In this document: in pieces, positions 54,853 through 63,220 of the stretch
How positions within the stretch are numbered: position 1 is the stretch's first letter
Layout: every line of letters starts with the position of its first letter
From: Oscillibacter valericigenes Sjm18-20
GTDB taxonomy: Bacteria; Bacillota; Clostridia; Oscillospirales; Oscillospiraceae
Direction: 5' to 3'
DNA length: 64,000 nt
NCBI GenBank assembly: GCA_000283575.1
Contig: AP012044.1
Location: 2,294,001 to 2,358,000 of the forward strand
Made by a program: the position numbers and the translations under genes
Notes under the pieces: model-generated
What the model saw: the letters and a program-made list of their open reading frames with translations, nothing else
Told to the model about the DNA's origin: nothing
Database searches by the model: none

Positions 54853-55483
54853 TTAGATTTCTATTTCAGGTAGCTCCGAAATGTCAACATTGTCTGCAAG
54901 CTGAGTCATAATCTCGCAAATTGATGCATCATCAATTTTGATCGAATCATTAATAAAAAAGCAGCCGAAATCTTTAAGAGTTTTTCCACCGAGCGCAATC
55001 GCGTTTTTGCCCTTTATAATCACAACAGTCTCTTCGTGCTCAGTATTCAATATCTTACTGACCAACTCTTTCTCCTCGATGACGGTGACGTCATAGAGGA
55101 ACGTATTAATTCTATTAATTTCATCACTTCCTGAGTTATGGACTTTTTCTAAATAGATACACAACACTTGATTGATGGTGGTTTGACTATCATTTTTTAT
55201 ATACAGCCTTGTTAACGAATGAACCTTGCCAAAAATTTGTGTATATCGATTCGAATCCCACAATTTTAATTCCGAAAGAATTTGACCAATTTTATTTTCA
55301 CTCATTCTTACAGCAAAACTTGTTAGCGGCAGAATATATGTGGTTTTACTTTTTCTTCCACTGTTTGTCCGAAAAATGAGTCCAATATTTTCTAATTCGT
55401 TATTCCAGTTTCCGATACTTGATAAAGCCTCTTTCTCAACATTTTTGAAAAGTACTTCTTTTTTTTAAATTCAAATTTATCAT
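54853..55483 (-). CDS. Unrecognised protein of about 210 aa with frameshift at an A8 tract
   Basis: ATG at 55483 follows GAAAGGATGGG, a good ribosome site. It reads MINLNLKKKK and then hits a shifted frame in a run of eight A (T8 on the plus strand at 55459-55466); the frame that goes EVLFKNVEKEALSSIGNWNN and on without a break to SELPEIEI is reached by one extra A. Ninth A present would give a continuous protein. AT-rich, no membrane segment, not recognised. Could be phase-variable or slip at transcription. Confidence 0.6.
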
Positions 55484-55756
55484 ACAGCCCATCCTTTCAA
55501 CAGCAGCACTAATAAAGCCAATAAAAGCTTTAAATTTGCAAAACTTGATAGTAATTTTAGCGCCTATTTGCCCTATCTTAAAGATGGTGCTATAAAGCTC
55601 TATTTGTACTTAATCAAATTTCCGATATTATAGATTTTTCTTTCTAATAAACTATATGATATATCAAGAACGAATATATAATAAGCAAACAACAGGCAAC
55701 ACAGACGAAAAGCGAGCAAGAAGAAAGTTGGAAATTTTACTACAATTTTTAATGAA

Positions 55757-55942
55757 TTTACGGCGGAGGCCGATAAACGCAACGTCTTTGACCTCGACAG
55801 GCTCATCAACCGCCAGCGGCGGCCCAGCCAGGAGGAGGTCTATACGGTGTACGAGGCGACCGTGCCGGACGACGCACTCACGGAAGAGGACGAGGACATC
55901 CTCAACTATGACGATGTGGACGACTCGGACGCCTTTGTATAA
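55757..55942 (+). repeat. VirD4 tail repeat, second (orphan) copy
   Basis: FTAEADKRNVFDLDRLINRQ to DDVDDSDAFV, same length as the first copy. No body before it. Next to it are a terminator and the Maff2 remnant, the natural next gene in such ICEs. Confidence 0.8.
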
Positions 55943-55974
55943 AGCAGCTTTGGGACTCTTTGTCTCGAAGTGAC

Positions 55975-55999
55975 CCGCCCCCACATGGGCGGTTTTTTT
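55975..55999 (+). terminator. Terminator after the VirD4 tail
   Basis: CCGCCC...GGGCGG around CCACAT, followed by T7. Confidence 0.85.
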
Positions 56000-56039
56000 A
56001 TGTCCGGGCATTTTCACCCGGAGAAAAGGAGAATAATTT

Positions 56040-56173
56040 ATGGCTTTTTTCACTTCTGCTATCGGTACTTTGCAGACTCTGGTTATTGCGCTGGCCTTGG
56101 CGTGTGGGGCGTTGTCAATCTGCTGGAGGGCTACGGCTCAGATAACCCCGGAGCCAATGGGCAGGGTCCATAA
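56040..56173 (+). pseudogene. Maff2-family conjugation protein, frameshifted and truncated
   Basis: MAFFTSAIGTLQTLVIALAL is the Maff2 start; the frame then shifts, and GVWGVVNLLEGYGSDNPGAN follows in another frame, ending early. Small membrane protein next to VirD4 in ICEs. AAAAGGAGAAT is its ribosome site. Confidence 0.75.
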
Positions 56174-56358
56174 GGAAGCAAGTACCAAAACATTAATTAT
56201 AATGAGATAGACAACCAACAGATAAGTAATGTAGCTGGTAAAGCAAAGAAAATTGCTTTACCTCTCGCCTATATTGACAAAAGCAAAGATTAAGCCTATA
56301 CTATGTATAGCTATTTAGTAATGCTATGTATCTCCGCATTGGAAAAGGAGAAGTGATT

Positions 56359-56718
56359 ATGGCGGATAACAAGTATATTCAACAATTCAAAAAAGGTTCT
56401 TTTGAAATGATACTCTTATGTTTGATCGCTAAAAAAGAAACATATGGGTATGAAATTATTACAGAGCTGAATGAAACCGGAGGTAAAATATTCGGGTATG
56501 CAAAAGAGGGTACAATTTACCCTATGTTATACCGACTGCAAGGCGCTGGTTTAGTTCAATGCCGATTAGTTCCGTCGCAAGCAAATGGCGGGTCAAAAAA
56601 ATATTACTCCCTAACCGATAAGGGGAAGGAAACTTTACAGGAATTGATTTCGTTTTGGCATAGCTACACGGTATGTGTCGATAGCTTTATAGACATAGTA
56701 AAGAACTTGGAGGCTTAA
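56359..56718 (+). CDS. PadR-family transcriptional regulator
   Basis: 119 aa, start set by AAAAGGAG. Winged helix (FKKGSFEMILLCLIAKKETYGYEI, YPMLYRLQGAGLVQ, YYSLTDKGKETL). Subfamily 2 as judged by length. First gene of an operon with the following two; PadR proteins with membrane partners of this type often act on envelope stress and drug sensing. Confidence 0.88.
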   Translation: MADNKYIQQFKKGSFEMILLCLIAKKETYGYEIITELNETGGKIFGYAKEGTIYPMLYRLQGAGLVQCRLVPSQANGGSKKYYSLTDKGKETLQELISFWHSYTVCVDSFIDIVKNLEA

Positions 56719-56720
56719 AT

Positions 56721-57170
56721 ATGAGAGAGAAATATATAAAGAAGGTTACCAAGGAATTATCTGTTCCCCACAATCAAAAATGTGAAATTATTCGCGATTT
56801 AAACGAAGCGTTTGATTCAGCGAAAGAGCATGGAGAAACTGAAGAACAAGTAATTGACAGATTGGGGACACCAAAGGATTTTGCCGATAACATACATGAA
56901 CAGTATGGGATTAACTGCATAGAAAGACAAAAAAGAAAAAAACAAATTCAAATTGGGATTGCGATTACCACAATGATTGTAACCTTTGTTATTGGTATTC
57001 TAATACGTACATCAAGAGTTCCTGAAAATGTAATTGGGCAAGCAGATAGCATGACTTCTATACAAGTAAGCGGAACGGTAATTGATTTATCAATGCTGTT
57101 TATGTCACTTGGTATTGTGGCGCTGGTCATAGCTGTCACTCTCATCATTCGATATATTCGCAGAAAGTGA
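56721..57170 (+). CDS. DUF1700/HAAS-type membrane protein
   Basis: 149 aa: an N-terminal HAAS domain (NEAFDSAKEHGETEEQVIDRLGTP, residues about 25-55) and two TM helices at about 76-94 and 123-145. Two nt after PadR, so one operon. HAAS-TM proteins usually pair with PadR regulators. Confidence 0.85.
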   Translation: MREKYIKKVTKELSVPHNQKCEIIRDLNEAFDSAKEHGETEEQVIDRLGTPKDFADNIHEQYGINCIERQKRKKQIQIGIAITTMIVTFVIGILIRTSRVPENVIGQADSMTSIQVSGTVIDLSMLFMSLGIVALVIAVTLIIRYIRRK

Positions 57171-57180
57171 AGGAGGAAAC

Positions 57181-57245
57181 ATGAAGCATAATAACTATAA
57201 ATTCATAGCCCTTATTTTGACGTTCACCCTAGCCTTACTTTCCGG
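57181..57245 (+). pseudogene. Start of a third PadR-operon gene, cut by IS3
   Basis: MKHNNYKFIALILTFTLALL is a signal peptide; the frame runs into the IS3 left end at 57246 after 21-22 codons. AAGGAGGAAAC before the ATG. The rest of the gene does not resume on the far side. Confidence 0.7.
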
Positions 57246-57322
57246 TGACCTGAACCCGAAAAACTTCGTCAATAGGAATGTTAGTCACGATATGCTACAA
57301 TAGAAAAAATGGAGTGATTGAC

Positions 57323-57577
57323 ATGAAGGTAAGGTTTACAGAAGAACAGATCATCAAGATTCTCAAGGAGCACGAGGGTGGCAAGAAGGCAGTGGATATT
57401 GTCCGTGAGTACAATAAGACTTTTTACCGTTGGAAAAGCAAATATGGCGGCATGGACGTTAGTGAAGCCAAGCGTCTGAAACAGCTTGAAGAAGAAAACC
57501 GTCGGCTGAAAGAAATGGTCGCCGACTTGTCTTTGGATAATAAGATATTAAAGGACGTGCTTTCAAAAAACGTCTGA
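57323..57577 (+). CDS. IS3 orfA
   Basis: 84 aa, [23 protein letters not shown] then leucine-rich helix. Ends at TGA just after the A6 slip site. Confidence 0.88.
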   Translation: MKVRFTEEQIIKILKEHEGGKKAVDIVREYNKTFYRWKSKYGGMDVSEAKRLKQLEEENRRLKEMVADLSLDNKILKDVLSKNV

Positions 57578-58404
57578 AGCCTGCCGTAAAACGCAAAATA
57601 GCAGCCGGAGTACAGGAATGCTATGAAATCAGCGAGCGCCGCGCGTGCAGGCTAATGGGGATCAGCCAGAACAGCAAACGATACAAGCCGACCGATAAAA
57701 GCGGGGATACTTTGGTAACAGAACGGCTGAAGGCACTTTCGGTGCGCTGGAAACGATTTGGTTATCGCCGGTTACATGTCATGCTTCTGCGCGAAGGCTT
57801 TGAGATTAACCACACAAAAACATACAGGCTTTACAAGGATGCAGGATTAACCCTTCAGAAGCGAAGCAAAAAGAAGAAATATGAAAAGCGCGGCATGCCG
57901 GAACGCACCGCAAAAGAAATGAATGCTCGCTGGTCGATGGATTTTGTCAGCGACAGAACCAGATATGGCTCAAACATTCGCGTTCTGACCGTAATTGATG
58001 AAGTGACGCGGGAATGTCTGACTCTTGAAGTGGATAGCTCTCTCTCCGGGCGGAGGGTATCGGCTGTTCTAAACCGGATCGCCTTGTTCCGGGGGCTGCC
58101 GAAAGAAATTCTGACCGATAACGGCTCTGAATTTACCAGTAATGTAATGAATGCCTGGGCGTACGATCACAAAGTGGAACACATTTTTACAGATCCGGGA
58201 AAGCCCATGCAAAACGGCTACATAGAAAGCTTCAACGGGAAACTCCGCGCGGAATGCCTAAACCAACATTGGTTTCAAAGCTTGTCTGAGGCAAGGGAGA
58301 TAATTGAAAACTGGCGGTTGGAATATAACAGGATCAGGCCGCATTCCTCTCTCGACAACCTGACGCCGGAAGAATATGCCTTGAAACTTTCAAGTTGTTA
58401 CTAA
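57571..58404 (+). CDS. IS3 orfB transposase (by -1 frameshift)
   Basis: The frame reached by slipping reads [16 protein letters not shown] and continues unbroken to ALKLSSCY. Catalytic residues: [30 protein letters not shown]. Intact, so this copy may still be active. An internal start near 57655 is the first ATG. Confidence 0.88.
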   Translation, partial: RLKPAVKRKIAAGVQECYEISERRACRLMGISQNSKRYKPTDKSGDTLVTERLKALSVRWKRFGYRRLHVMLLREGFEINHTKTYRLYKDAGLTLQKRSKKKKYEKRGMPERTAKEMNARWSMDFVSDRTRYGSNIRVLTVIDEVTRECLTLEVDSSLSGRRVSAVLNRIALFRGLPKEILTDNGSEFTSNVMNAWAYDHKVEHIFTDPGKPMQNGYIESFNGKLRAECLNQHWFQSLSEAREIIENWRLEYNRIRPHSSLDNLTPEEYALKLSSCY

Positions 58405-58437
58405 CATTCCCTCTGCGCGAAATCAGGGGGCAGGTCA

Positions 58438-58553
58438 TTATCGCACACATATCCTAAAGGCAAAACGAAAGTACTATTTCCTAACGATTCTGGGATGATA
58501 TGTTCTATACTTTTAGTTGCAGATGAATCCTTTTTGCAGAATAAACATCGCAT
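58438..58553 (-). pseudogene. HNH endonuclease gene start, cut by IS3
   Basis: ATG 58553 reads MRCLFCKKDSSATKSIEHII then PESLGN and VCDND at the IS edge. CxxC and the EHIIPESLGN segment are the first half of an HNH nuclease of the McrA/defence type. GAGGATGTG precedes the start, and a GATATAAT box lies before it. Only about 38 codons remain. Confidence 0.75.
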
Positions 58554-58721
58554 GATATAATCACATCCTCAATATGTTTATTATATCATTCCAAATAAAT
58601 CCTGTCACTCGATTTTGCTTTCGAGTGTAATTATAAGACTTCTACCAAATCCAACGTCCGCAAACCCGCATAAATTCTGGCATAGCAAAAGACCGACAAT
58701 TTAAAATCGTCGATCTTTTGA

Positions 58722-58753
58722 TGGTCCGAGTGGCGGGATTTGAACCCGCCACC
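58722..58753 (-). tRNA. 3' end of a tRNA gene (remnant)
   Basis: Minus strand: T-stem GCGGG, loop TTCAAAT, CCCGC, acceptor CACTCGG, discriminator A and encoded CCA. The 5' half, anticodon and D-arm are missing, so it is not a working tRNA. Followed on that strand by AAAAGATCGACG... hairpin. Typical of the att site left by tRNA-integrating elements. Confidence 0.7.
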
Positions 58754-58901
58754 ATTTCTAACAACTTGTGAGAAACCTTTACATACCAATGCAAATTTAG
58801 GTTTTATCTTCCAATTAAGTAATCTAAAATTACGCTTTGCAATTATGCGGTGTGTACCAAAGTGTGTACCTCGCGGCCCAACTAGCACAGGGGTTGATCA
58901 T

Positions 58902-59183
58902 CTACTTTTCCGGTTCATCTTTGCCCTTCTGGGCTCCATTGCTGCTTAACCGTTTGATTGCCGCCTTTGCATCTTCCGTCTGATACCACGGCCTATTAGG
59001 CTTTGCGCTCTCTAGCCGCTCCATGCGCTCGTCTATGGCCTTGGTAATAAAATCATTCAGGCTCTCCCCTGCTGCGTCAGCAGCGGCTTGTATTTCGGCT
59101 TTGCGGCCCTTTGGGAGCGTCAATAGTTTTGTGTCTCGATTTTCTTTCATCCACTGATTCTTATATTCGGTTCTGTTTGCCAT
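58902..59183 (-). CDS. Ribbon-helix-helix/Arc-like small protein
   Basis: 93 aa from MANRTEYKNQWMKENRDTKL; LLTLPKGRKAEIQAAADAAG and ESLNDFITKAIDERM is the RHH pattern. GGTGCAGGGTGAT before the ATG. Probably a repressor or antitoxin of the nearby mobile DNA. Confidence 0.65.
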   Translation of the reverse strand: MANRTEYKNQWMKENRDTKLLTLPKGRKAEIQAAADAAGESLNDFITKAIDERMERLESAKPNRPWYQTEDAKAAIKRLSSNGAQKGKDEPEK

Positions 59184-59322
59184 AAAATCACCCTGCACCA
59201 TAGTATCACATTTTGCTTGTCTTATATACGTCAAAGATGCACAAATTATCTTATATAAGATTGTTCATTCCGCCTATTGCAATACGTCGTATATAAGACT
59301 ATACTTAAACCATAGAGAGGAG

Positions 59323-59451
59323 GTGAGCACCACGAGCAAGCATAAAAAGAGCGGCAACCAAGACCGTACCATCAAATACATAGTCTTGGTTACCGCAATC
59401 TTAAACCTAATCCGGTCGCTAGTGGACATAATCCAAAAGTTCACCGGGTAG
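59323..59451 (+). CDS. Small peptide of 42 aa
   Basis: MSTTSKHKKSGNQDRTIKYI and VLVTAILNLIRSL: a basic start and a membrane-spanning or amphipathic helix. GTG start is uncertain: AGGAGG almost overlaps it. A 13-bp imperfect stem (59351-59396) lies within the coding part. Confidence 0.5.
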   Translation: MSTTSKHKKSGNQDRTIKYIVLVTAILNLIRSLVDIIQKFTG

Positions 59452-59480
59452 GCAAGCGGGAGGGAACCCTCCCCTTGCCT
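59450..59480. terminator. Stem-loop between small ORFs
   Basis: AGGCAAG..GGAGGG AAC CCTCCC.CTTGCCT. Overlaps the end of the small peptide ORF. Followed by TTAAGAATAAA, so not a strong T-tract. Confidence 0.55.
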
Positions 59481-59532
59481 TAAGAATAAATCAAATGCTT
59501 GCCGTTGTCAATATATGAAATGGAGGACAGCT

Positions 59533-59619
59533 ATGGTAGATATCATTTTGGACGTCGTTATGATTGTGCTGAGCGTTGTGACCATCGTACTGGTGGGGCG
59601 GATGCTCAGGAAGAAGTGA
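59533..59619 (+). CDS. 28-aa hydrophobic peptide
   Basis: MVDIILDVVMIVLSVVTIVL then a short basic tail. TGGAGGAC lies 5 nt before the ATG. A single TM helix with a charged tail, the design of small membrane toxins and holin-like peptides. Function not known. Confidence 0.6.
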   Translation: MVDIILDVVMIVLSVVTIVLVGRMLRKK

Positions 59620-59643
59620 GCCACAAGGCAGAAGGAAAAGATA

Positions 59644-59856
59644 ATGGCGGATATTAGAGTCCAGCTTTATTACAGAGATATGGGCGTCTGGAGAAAAGAC
59701 AGCATTGCTACAATCCCGGAATCGGAGTACAACACGATGCTGCGTGTCCCATCAATGCGGACGCAGGCCATTAAGATCGAGGACGATGGCTGGTATGGTG
59801 GGAAGCTTCCCACCCGTTTTGTCTTGTCCGAATATGGGACTCTGGTTGCAGGATGA
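59644..59856 (+). CDS. Unrecognised 70-aa protein
   Basis: MADIRVQLYYRDMGVWRKDS...; AGAAGGAAAAGATA before the ATG. Beta-rich look; not recognised. Part of a run of small genes in mobile DNA. Confidence 0.6.
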   Translation: MADIRVQLYYRDMGVWRKDSIATIPESEYNTMLRVPSMRTQAIKIEDDGWYGGKLPTRFVLSEYGTLVAG

Positions 59857-59904
59857 TACGCAGCCCCGCCGGTCGGGCAATAGGCCGGCAGAAAGGAACA
59901 CATC

Positions 59905-60021
59905 ATGGAACAGAAGCGCATTGAATATTTGTACCAGCTGCTCCGCCGCACAAAGGACCCAGACACCGTGGCCGCGCTACGCTGGGCAATCTTTGAGCTG
60001 GAGCGGATATACCCCGCCTGA
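59905..60021 (+). CDS. 38-aa helical peptide
   Basis: MEQKRIEYLYQLLRRTKDPD; GAAAGGAACACATC before the ATG. Predicted one long helix. Stop overlaps the next ATG by one base (TGATG). Confidence 0.55.
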   Translation: MEQKRIEYLYQLLRRTKDPDTVAALRWAIFELERIYPA

Positions 60022-60146
60022 TGATGGCCTGCCTGGAACAGGCCGAAACGCCCTTCGGGGCGTCGCGGGAACCCGTCGGCTACGTGGGAAAGAGCCGCCG
60101 CGTTGATATAGGCACCTTGAAACAGAACAAGCCGGATGCCAAATGA
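60021..60146 (+). CDS. 41-aa peptide coupled to the previous gene
   Basis: MMACLEQAETPFGASREPVG to NKPDAK. Its end lies inside the 60130-60154 hairpin. Function unknown. Low weight because it lacks its own ribosome site. Confidence 0.4.
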   Translation: MMACLEQAETPFGASREPVGYVGKSRRVDIGTLKQNKPDAK

Positions 60147-60154
60147 CGCCCGGC
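60130..60154. repeat. AGCCGG...CCGGCT hairpin
   Basis: One of three related hairpins (see 49121 and 62993), with a 13-nt loop. Confidence 0.5.
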
Positions 60155-60288
60155 TGCTCCCTTTAGGATGAAAAGAAGGTAAAATGAAAAAGAATCTCGT
60201 CTCTTGCAAGTATAATAATACTGATGATATGTTAAGCAGAAAAGCGTAGACTGTTACAGAGTCTTTAAATCTCTGCCACAACGCAAAA

Positions 60289-60323
60289 ATTCCCCGGAGC
60301 TACCTTCTGGTAAGCCCCGGGGA
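60289..60323. terminator. Stem-loop
   Basis: TCCCCGG.GC.TACC TTCT GGTA.GC.CCGGGGA. Sits in the gene-free stretch 60147-60390. Confidence 0.55.
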
Positions 60324-60390
60324 GTAATTCTTATGCACTGATAGATTTGACAAACTGCTTTTATTTGTGGGAATTTTAGGAGCGGGTTTC

Positions 60391-60615
60391 TTATGGTTTA
60401 CACCGGCCGCATGGTGAGTATCCCTGCGCTATCAAGTCATCACGACTTCCGGTGTAAGTCTGCTTATTTGAGTCCTTCATCTGCTTTACGCTAGAGCAAG
60501 ACGGATAATGGAATTTGTGTGTACTGGTGTTAAGTATGTAAGTCTGCTCAGTTGGCTCTGTTGATGTGGGCTCTCCTGTATCAGCCCTGCTGATAGCTGA
60601 TCGCACTACCAACAT
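60391..60615 (-). pseudogene. C-terminal fragment with an Ada-like cysteine motif
   Basis: TYILNTSTHKFHYPSCSSVK and GYSPCGRCKP is the small metal-binding domain (Cys...CGxC) at the end of some competence/nuclease-linked proteins. The N-terminal part before it is out of frame (VSNVMNAVNDVGSAISYQQG in another frame), so this is a broken gene. Confidence 0.55.
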
Positions 60616-60788
60616 CGTTCACCGCATTCATCACGTTCGACACATTGGTTGCCGTGCTGCTCTCTTTAAGCTAACTCTCCCCGGTAGCATAGTCAATTGT
60701 CAAACTCAATTCTCCTTGGATAGTTCAAAAAAACATTGATTTTCCTATATTGTCTTTGATATAATAAAAACTGAGGGAGGTAACAACT

Positions 60789-61286
60789 ATGCCAATTTTA
60801 GAATTTCATAGTGAAAAATCGCACTGTTTTTATTACTCTGTAAATAGTTACTTATCGCACTATATTAACGAAAACTTTTATGAAGGAATTCACTACGTTT
60901 GGTGTGCTGAAAATTTTGTTGAGAAGAGAAATCCTCCTTCATCGAATCCGAAAGAAATTTTTTTATCTCTGCAGAAGGATGTAAATCGGTGTGACAAGCA
61001 TAGTTTCAAAATTGAAAGCAATAAATTAGGTATTGTTAATGGTGCAGAACTTATGCTATCTAGAGGACTAATAACACAAGAACAGAGAGATGAAATTCTT
61101 CTTCTCGTTAACAACGCAGAATCTGAGCTTTTTTCTCCGCTCCTATATGTGATTGCAAAAGATAAAATTCTAGAAAGGATTGAAACCGTACCTCGCTTAA
61201 TGAGAGCAAATTTGCTCTCATCCGAGTTTTTAATTTCCAATTTAAAAACAGATGAATTCGATATAATATCATTTGATTGTGAGTGA
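60789..61286 (+). CDS. Unrecognised 165-aa protein before a sigma factor
   Basis: MPILEFHSEKSHCFYYSVNS..., AT-rich. GAGGGAGG before the ATG. NGAELMLSRGLITQEQRDEI is helical; no membrane helix. Ends 8 nt before the sigma-type gene's most likely ATG, so one operon. Function unknown; perhaps an anti-sigma or a sensor. Confidence 0.6.
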   Translation: MPILEFHSEKSHCFYYSVNSYLSHYINENFYEGIHYVWCAENFVEKRNPPSSNPKEIFLSLQKDVNRCDKHSFKIESNKLGIVNGAELMLSRGLITQEQRDEILLLVNNAESELFSPLLYVIAKDKILERIETVPRLMRANLLSSEFLISNLKTDEFDIISFDCE

Positions 61287-61293
61287 ATATGCT

Positions 61294-62100
61294 ATGATTA
61301 GTGAAATTGAAGAGAAATGTCTTTCTTTTCGTGATAAAATTATTCTTTGCCATACTATTATAGCAATTTGGAACTCTTGCCAATTAGACAAAAATAATTA
61401 TACGAAGAAAATGATTGAATCGGCATCACAATTTGCTAAAAAATATTCCAAGCAAGAATATGAGGGCCAAATTTTAGATTATGTTGATAATTTAATAAAA
61501 GATGAGTGTGGTAATATATTAGCAAAGAAAAGTAGTAGGTCTCAACAACTGAACTTAAATTTCAAATTTACGATTGATGAACGCAATAAGCTCGTCGAGA
61601 AAAATCTTAAGTTAGCAAGAGATATAGCTAAAAAGTACGAATTTAGTTGTGGAGGCAAGGAAAAAATAGAGGATCTAATCTCCGTTAGTTACTTGGGATT
61701 AGTTAGGGGGGTAGATAATTATAAACTTGATAATGGTGATTTTCTACAATCTATAAAAGCCTGCATCGAATCTGAAATACTTCAGTACTTACACAGCGAA
61801 GCAATTCTTTCTCAAATGGGTACCCCCATAATAAAGATTAATGCAGCAAGTGAATTCGATTGCACTGATTATCTCGTTGAAAAAGAGAACATTCAGGAAA
61901 TTCGTTTGTTGTTAGATCAATTAAGTAGTAAAGAGCGTGAAATAATCAATTTTCGATTTGGCTTGAATGGGGAGCAGCCTAAAACAATAGAAGATATTTC
62001 TTCCATACTTAATATATCTAAGAGTTATGTTTCGATTTTGGAGAGAAGAATAATAGATAAAATAAGAGGCTTAGCGTCTAAGTATGCAGATAGCGTATAG
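61294..62100 (+). CDS. Sigma-70-like factor with a long N-terminal extension
   Basis: 268 aa from MISEIEEKCLSFRDKIILCH. Residues about 95-185 are sigma region 2 (LVEKNLKLARDIAKKYEFSC, DLISVSYLGLVRGVDNY) and the C-terminus is region 4 (LSSKEREIINFRFGLNG, TIEDISSILNISKSYVSILE). The first 90 residues do not match known sigma regions. TTG at 61273 is an alternate start. AT-rich, accessory. Confidence 0.75.
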   Translation: MISEIEEKCLSFRDKIILCHTIIAIWNSCQLDKNNYTKKMIESASQFAKKYSKQEYEGQILDYVDNLIKDECGNILAKKSSRSQQLNLNFKFTIDERNKLVEKNLKLARDIAKKYEFSCGGKEKIEDLISVSYLGLVRGVDNYKLDNGDFLQSIKACIESEILQYLHSEAILSQMGTPIIKINAASEFDCTDYLVEKENIQEIRLLLDQLSSKEREIINFRFGLNGEQPKTIEDISSILNISKSYVSILERRIIDKIRGLASKYADSV

Positions 62101-62178
62101 AAGAACTTAATAGCATTAAAGATGACACAATTAGAATTAATAGGCTAGATAATACGAGCAGCAATTGGAGGTGTAGTT

Positions 62179-62739
62179 TTGATTTATGATAGTCATCCTT
62201 GGAAGCAGGATTTACAGAGAAGAAAACGGCTTATTTTGAAATACAACACAGCAGAACGCTTTGATCAGAACGATATCTCTACTTACACAGTTGTTGAAAA
62301 GAGCATTTTTTATTCGGCATTTATCATTCGTAAATTACTTGATTGCGGCGGGAAATTGAGTGATGAGGCAGATCGGTATGTTATTAAGGCAAAATCCATA
62401 AAACCACTTGTGCATATAGATCTAATGCAGCGCTGGCCAGAAGAAAACAGTCACGATTGGGAGCATGAAAGAAATGTTACGGTTTCAGGAAAAGACGTAT
62501 GCAACTGGTTGATTCATTCTTATCTCTTTTTTACCGAGTCTGACGAAGGTGGAGCAATTATTAACTTTTGCGTTTCATCTGATTACGATAAGAACAAAGT
62601 ACTTTATAATATCTCAATGAATGACTGGGTAACATATATTGAGTATATTGCCACTGATGACATTATAAGAACATCATCGTATTACGACGAAAAAACGGAT
62701 GACTATATTTATACTCGCAAAGAGCGTGGAGTTAGATGA
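62179..62739 (+). CDS. Unrecognised 186-aa protein
   Basis: TTG start fixed by GGAGGTG 5 nt upstream. MIYDSHPWKQDLQRRKRLIL..., with IFYSAFIIRKLLD and VSGKDVCNWLIHSYLF. Not recognised. AT-rich, same strand as the sigma pair. Confidence 0.6.
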   Translation: MIYDSHPWKQDLQRRKRLILKYNTAERFDQNDISTYTVVEKSIFYSAFIIRKLLDCGGKLSDEADRYVIKAKSIKPLVHIDLMQRWPEENSHDWEHERNVTVSGKDVCNWLIHSYLFFTESDEGGAIINFCVSSDYDKNKVLYNISMNDWVTYIEYIATDDIIRTSSYYDEKTDDYIYTRKERGVR

Positions 62740-63220
62740 TATTATCATTCTGCAATTACTCATCGCATTATAAAAAAGAGTTGGAAAATATTACAATAGT
62801 CAATACGAATTTTCTAAAGATATATGAATTCTAAGACTGAGATCATCGTTGCTGAACGAAACACCTCAAATTTGACTCAGCCAGAGCTTGCTACAGAGGC
62901 CATTCTATCGGTAGTGTCAACACTCATGCGCCGTGTCAGGCCCGTCATAGCCTTGCCGCCGGACCTTTTTTCTAGTCCCTCATAAAAGAACAAGCCGGAC
63001 GTCACTTAGATGTCCGGCTGCCCCATTAGAGGAAGAAAAAATCTCTTGCAAAACTTATACTACATATTTGACATTAGAACCAAAAGTACAATTCTGTAAA
63101 TTCAGCATAAAACAGCCAGAAATGTGTTACTGATTCTCCAATAGCACTAGCAAAGCATTCCGCACCACAACAACTTTGCAGGGACGCAGAAACTCGCCAT
63201 CAATATGCGTGTGGATAGAG
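62740..63220. other. Interval with a hairpin and no supported gene
   Basis: AGCCGGAC...GTCCGGCT at 62993-63019 is the third copy of the family seen at 49121 and 60130. No convincing gene on either strand. Confidence 0.4.

Larger units (their letters stand above)
57246..58437 (+). mobile_element. IS3-family insertion sequence, copy 2 (intact)
   Basis: 1192 bp. The left end starts TGACCTGAACCCGAAAAAC; the right end on the other strand starts TGACCTGCCCCC and, like the left, continues to GGGAATGTTAG/GGAATGTTAG. orfA and orfB overlap by a -1 frame with an A6 slippery site at 57565-57570. No target duplication outside; flanks differ. Confidence 0.85.

Noticed and set aside
58631..58888. 85-codon minus frame across the tRNA remnant
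   Set aside because: It contains the structured tRNA 3' end and has no ribosome site; the GTHFGTH part is only faintly like an integrase tail.
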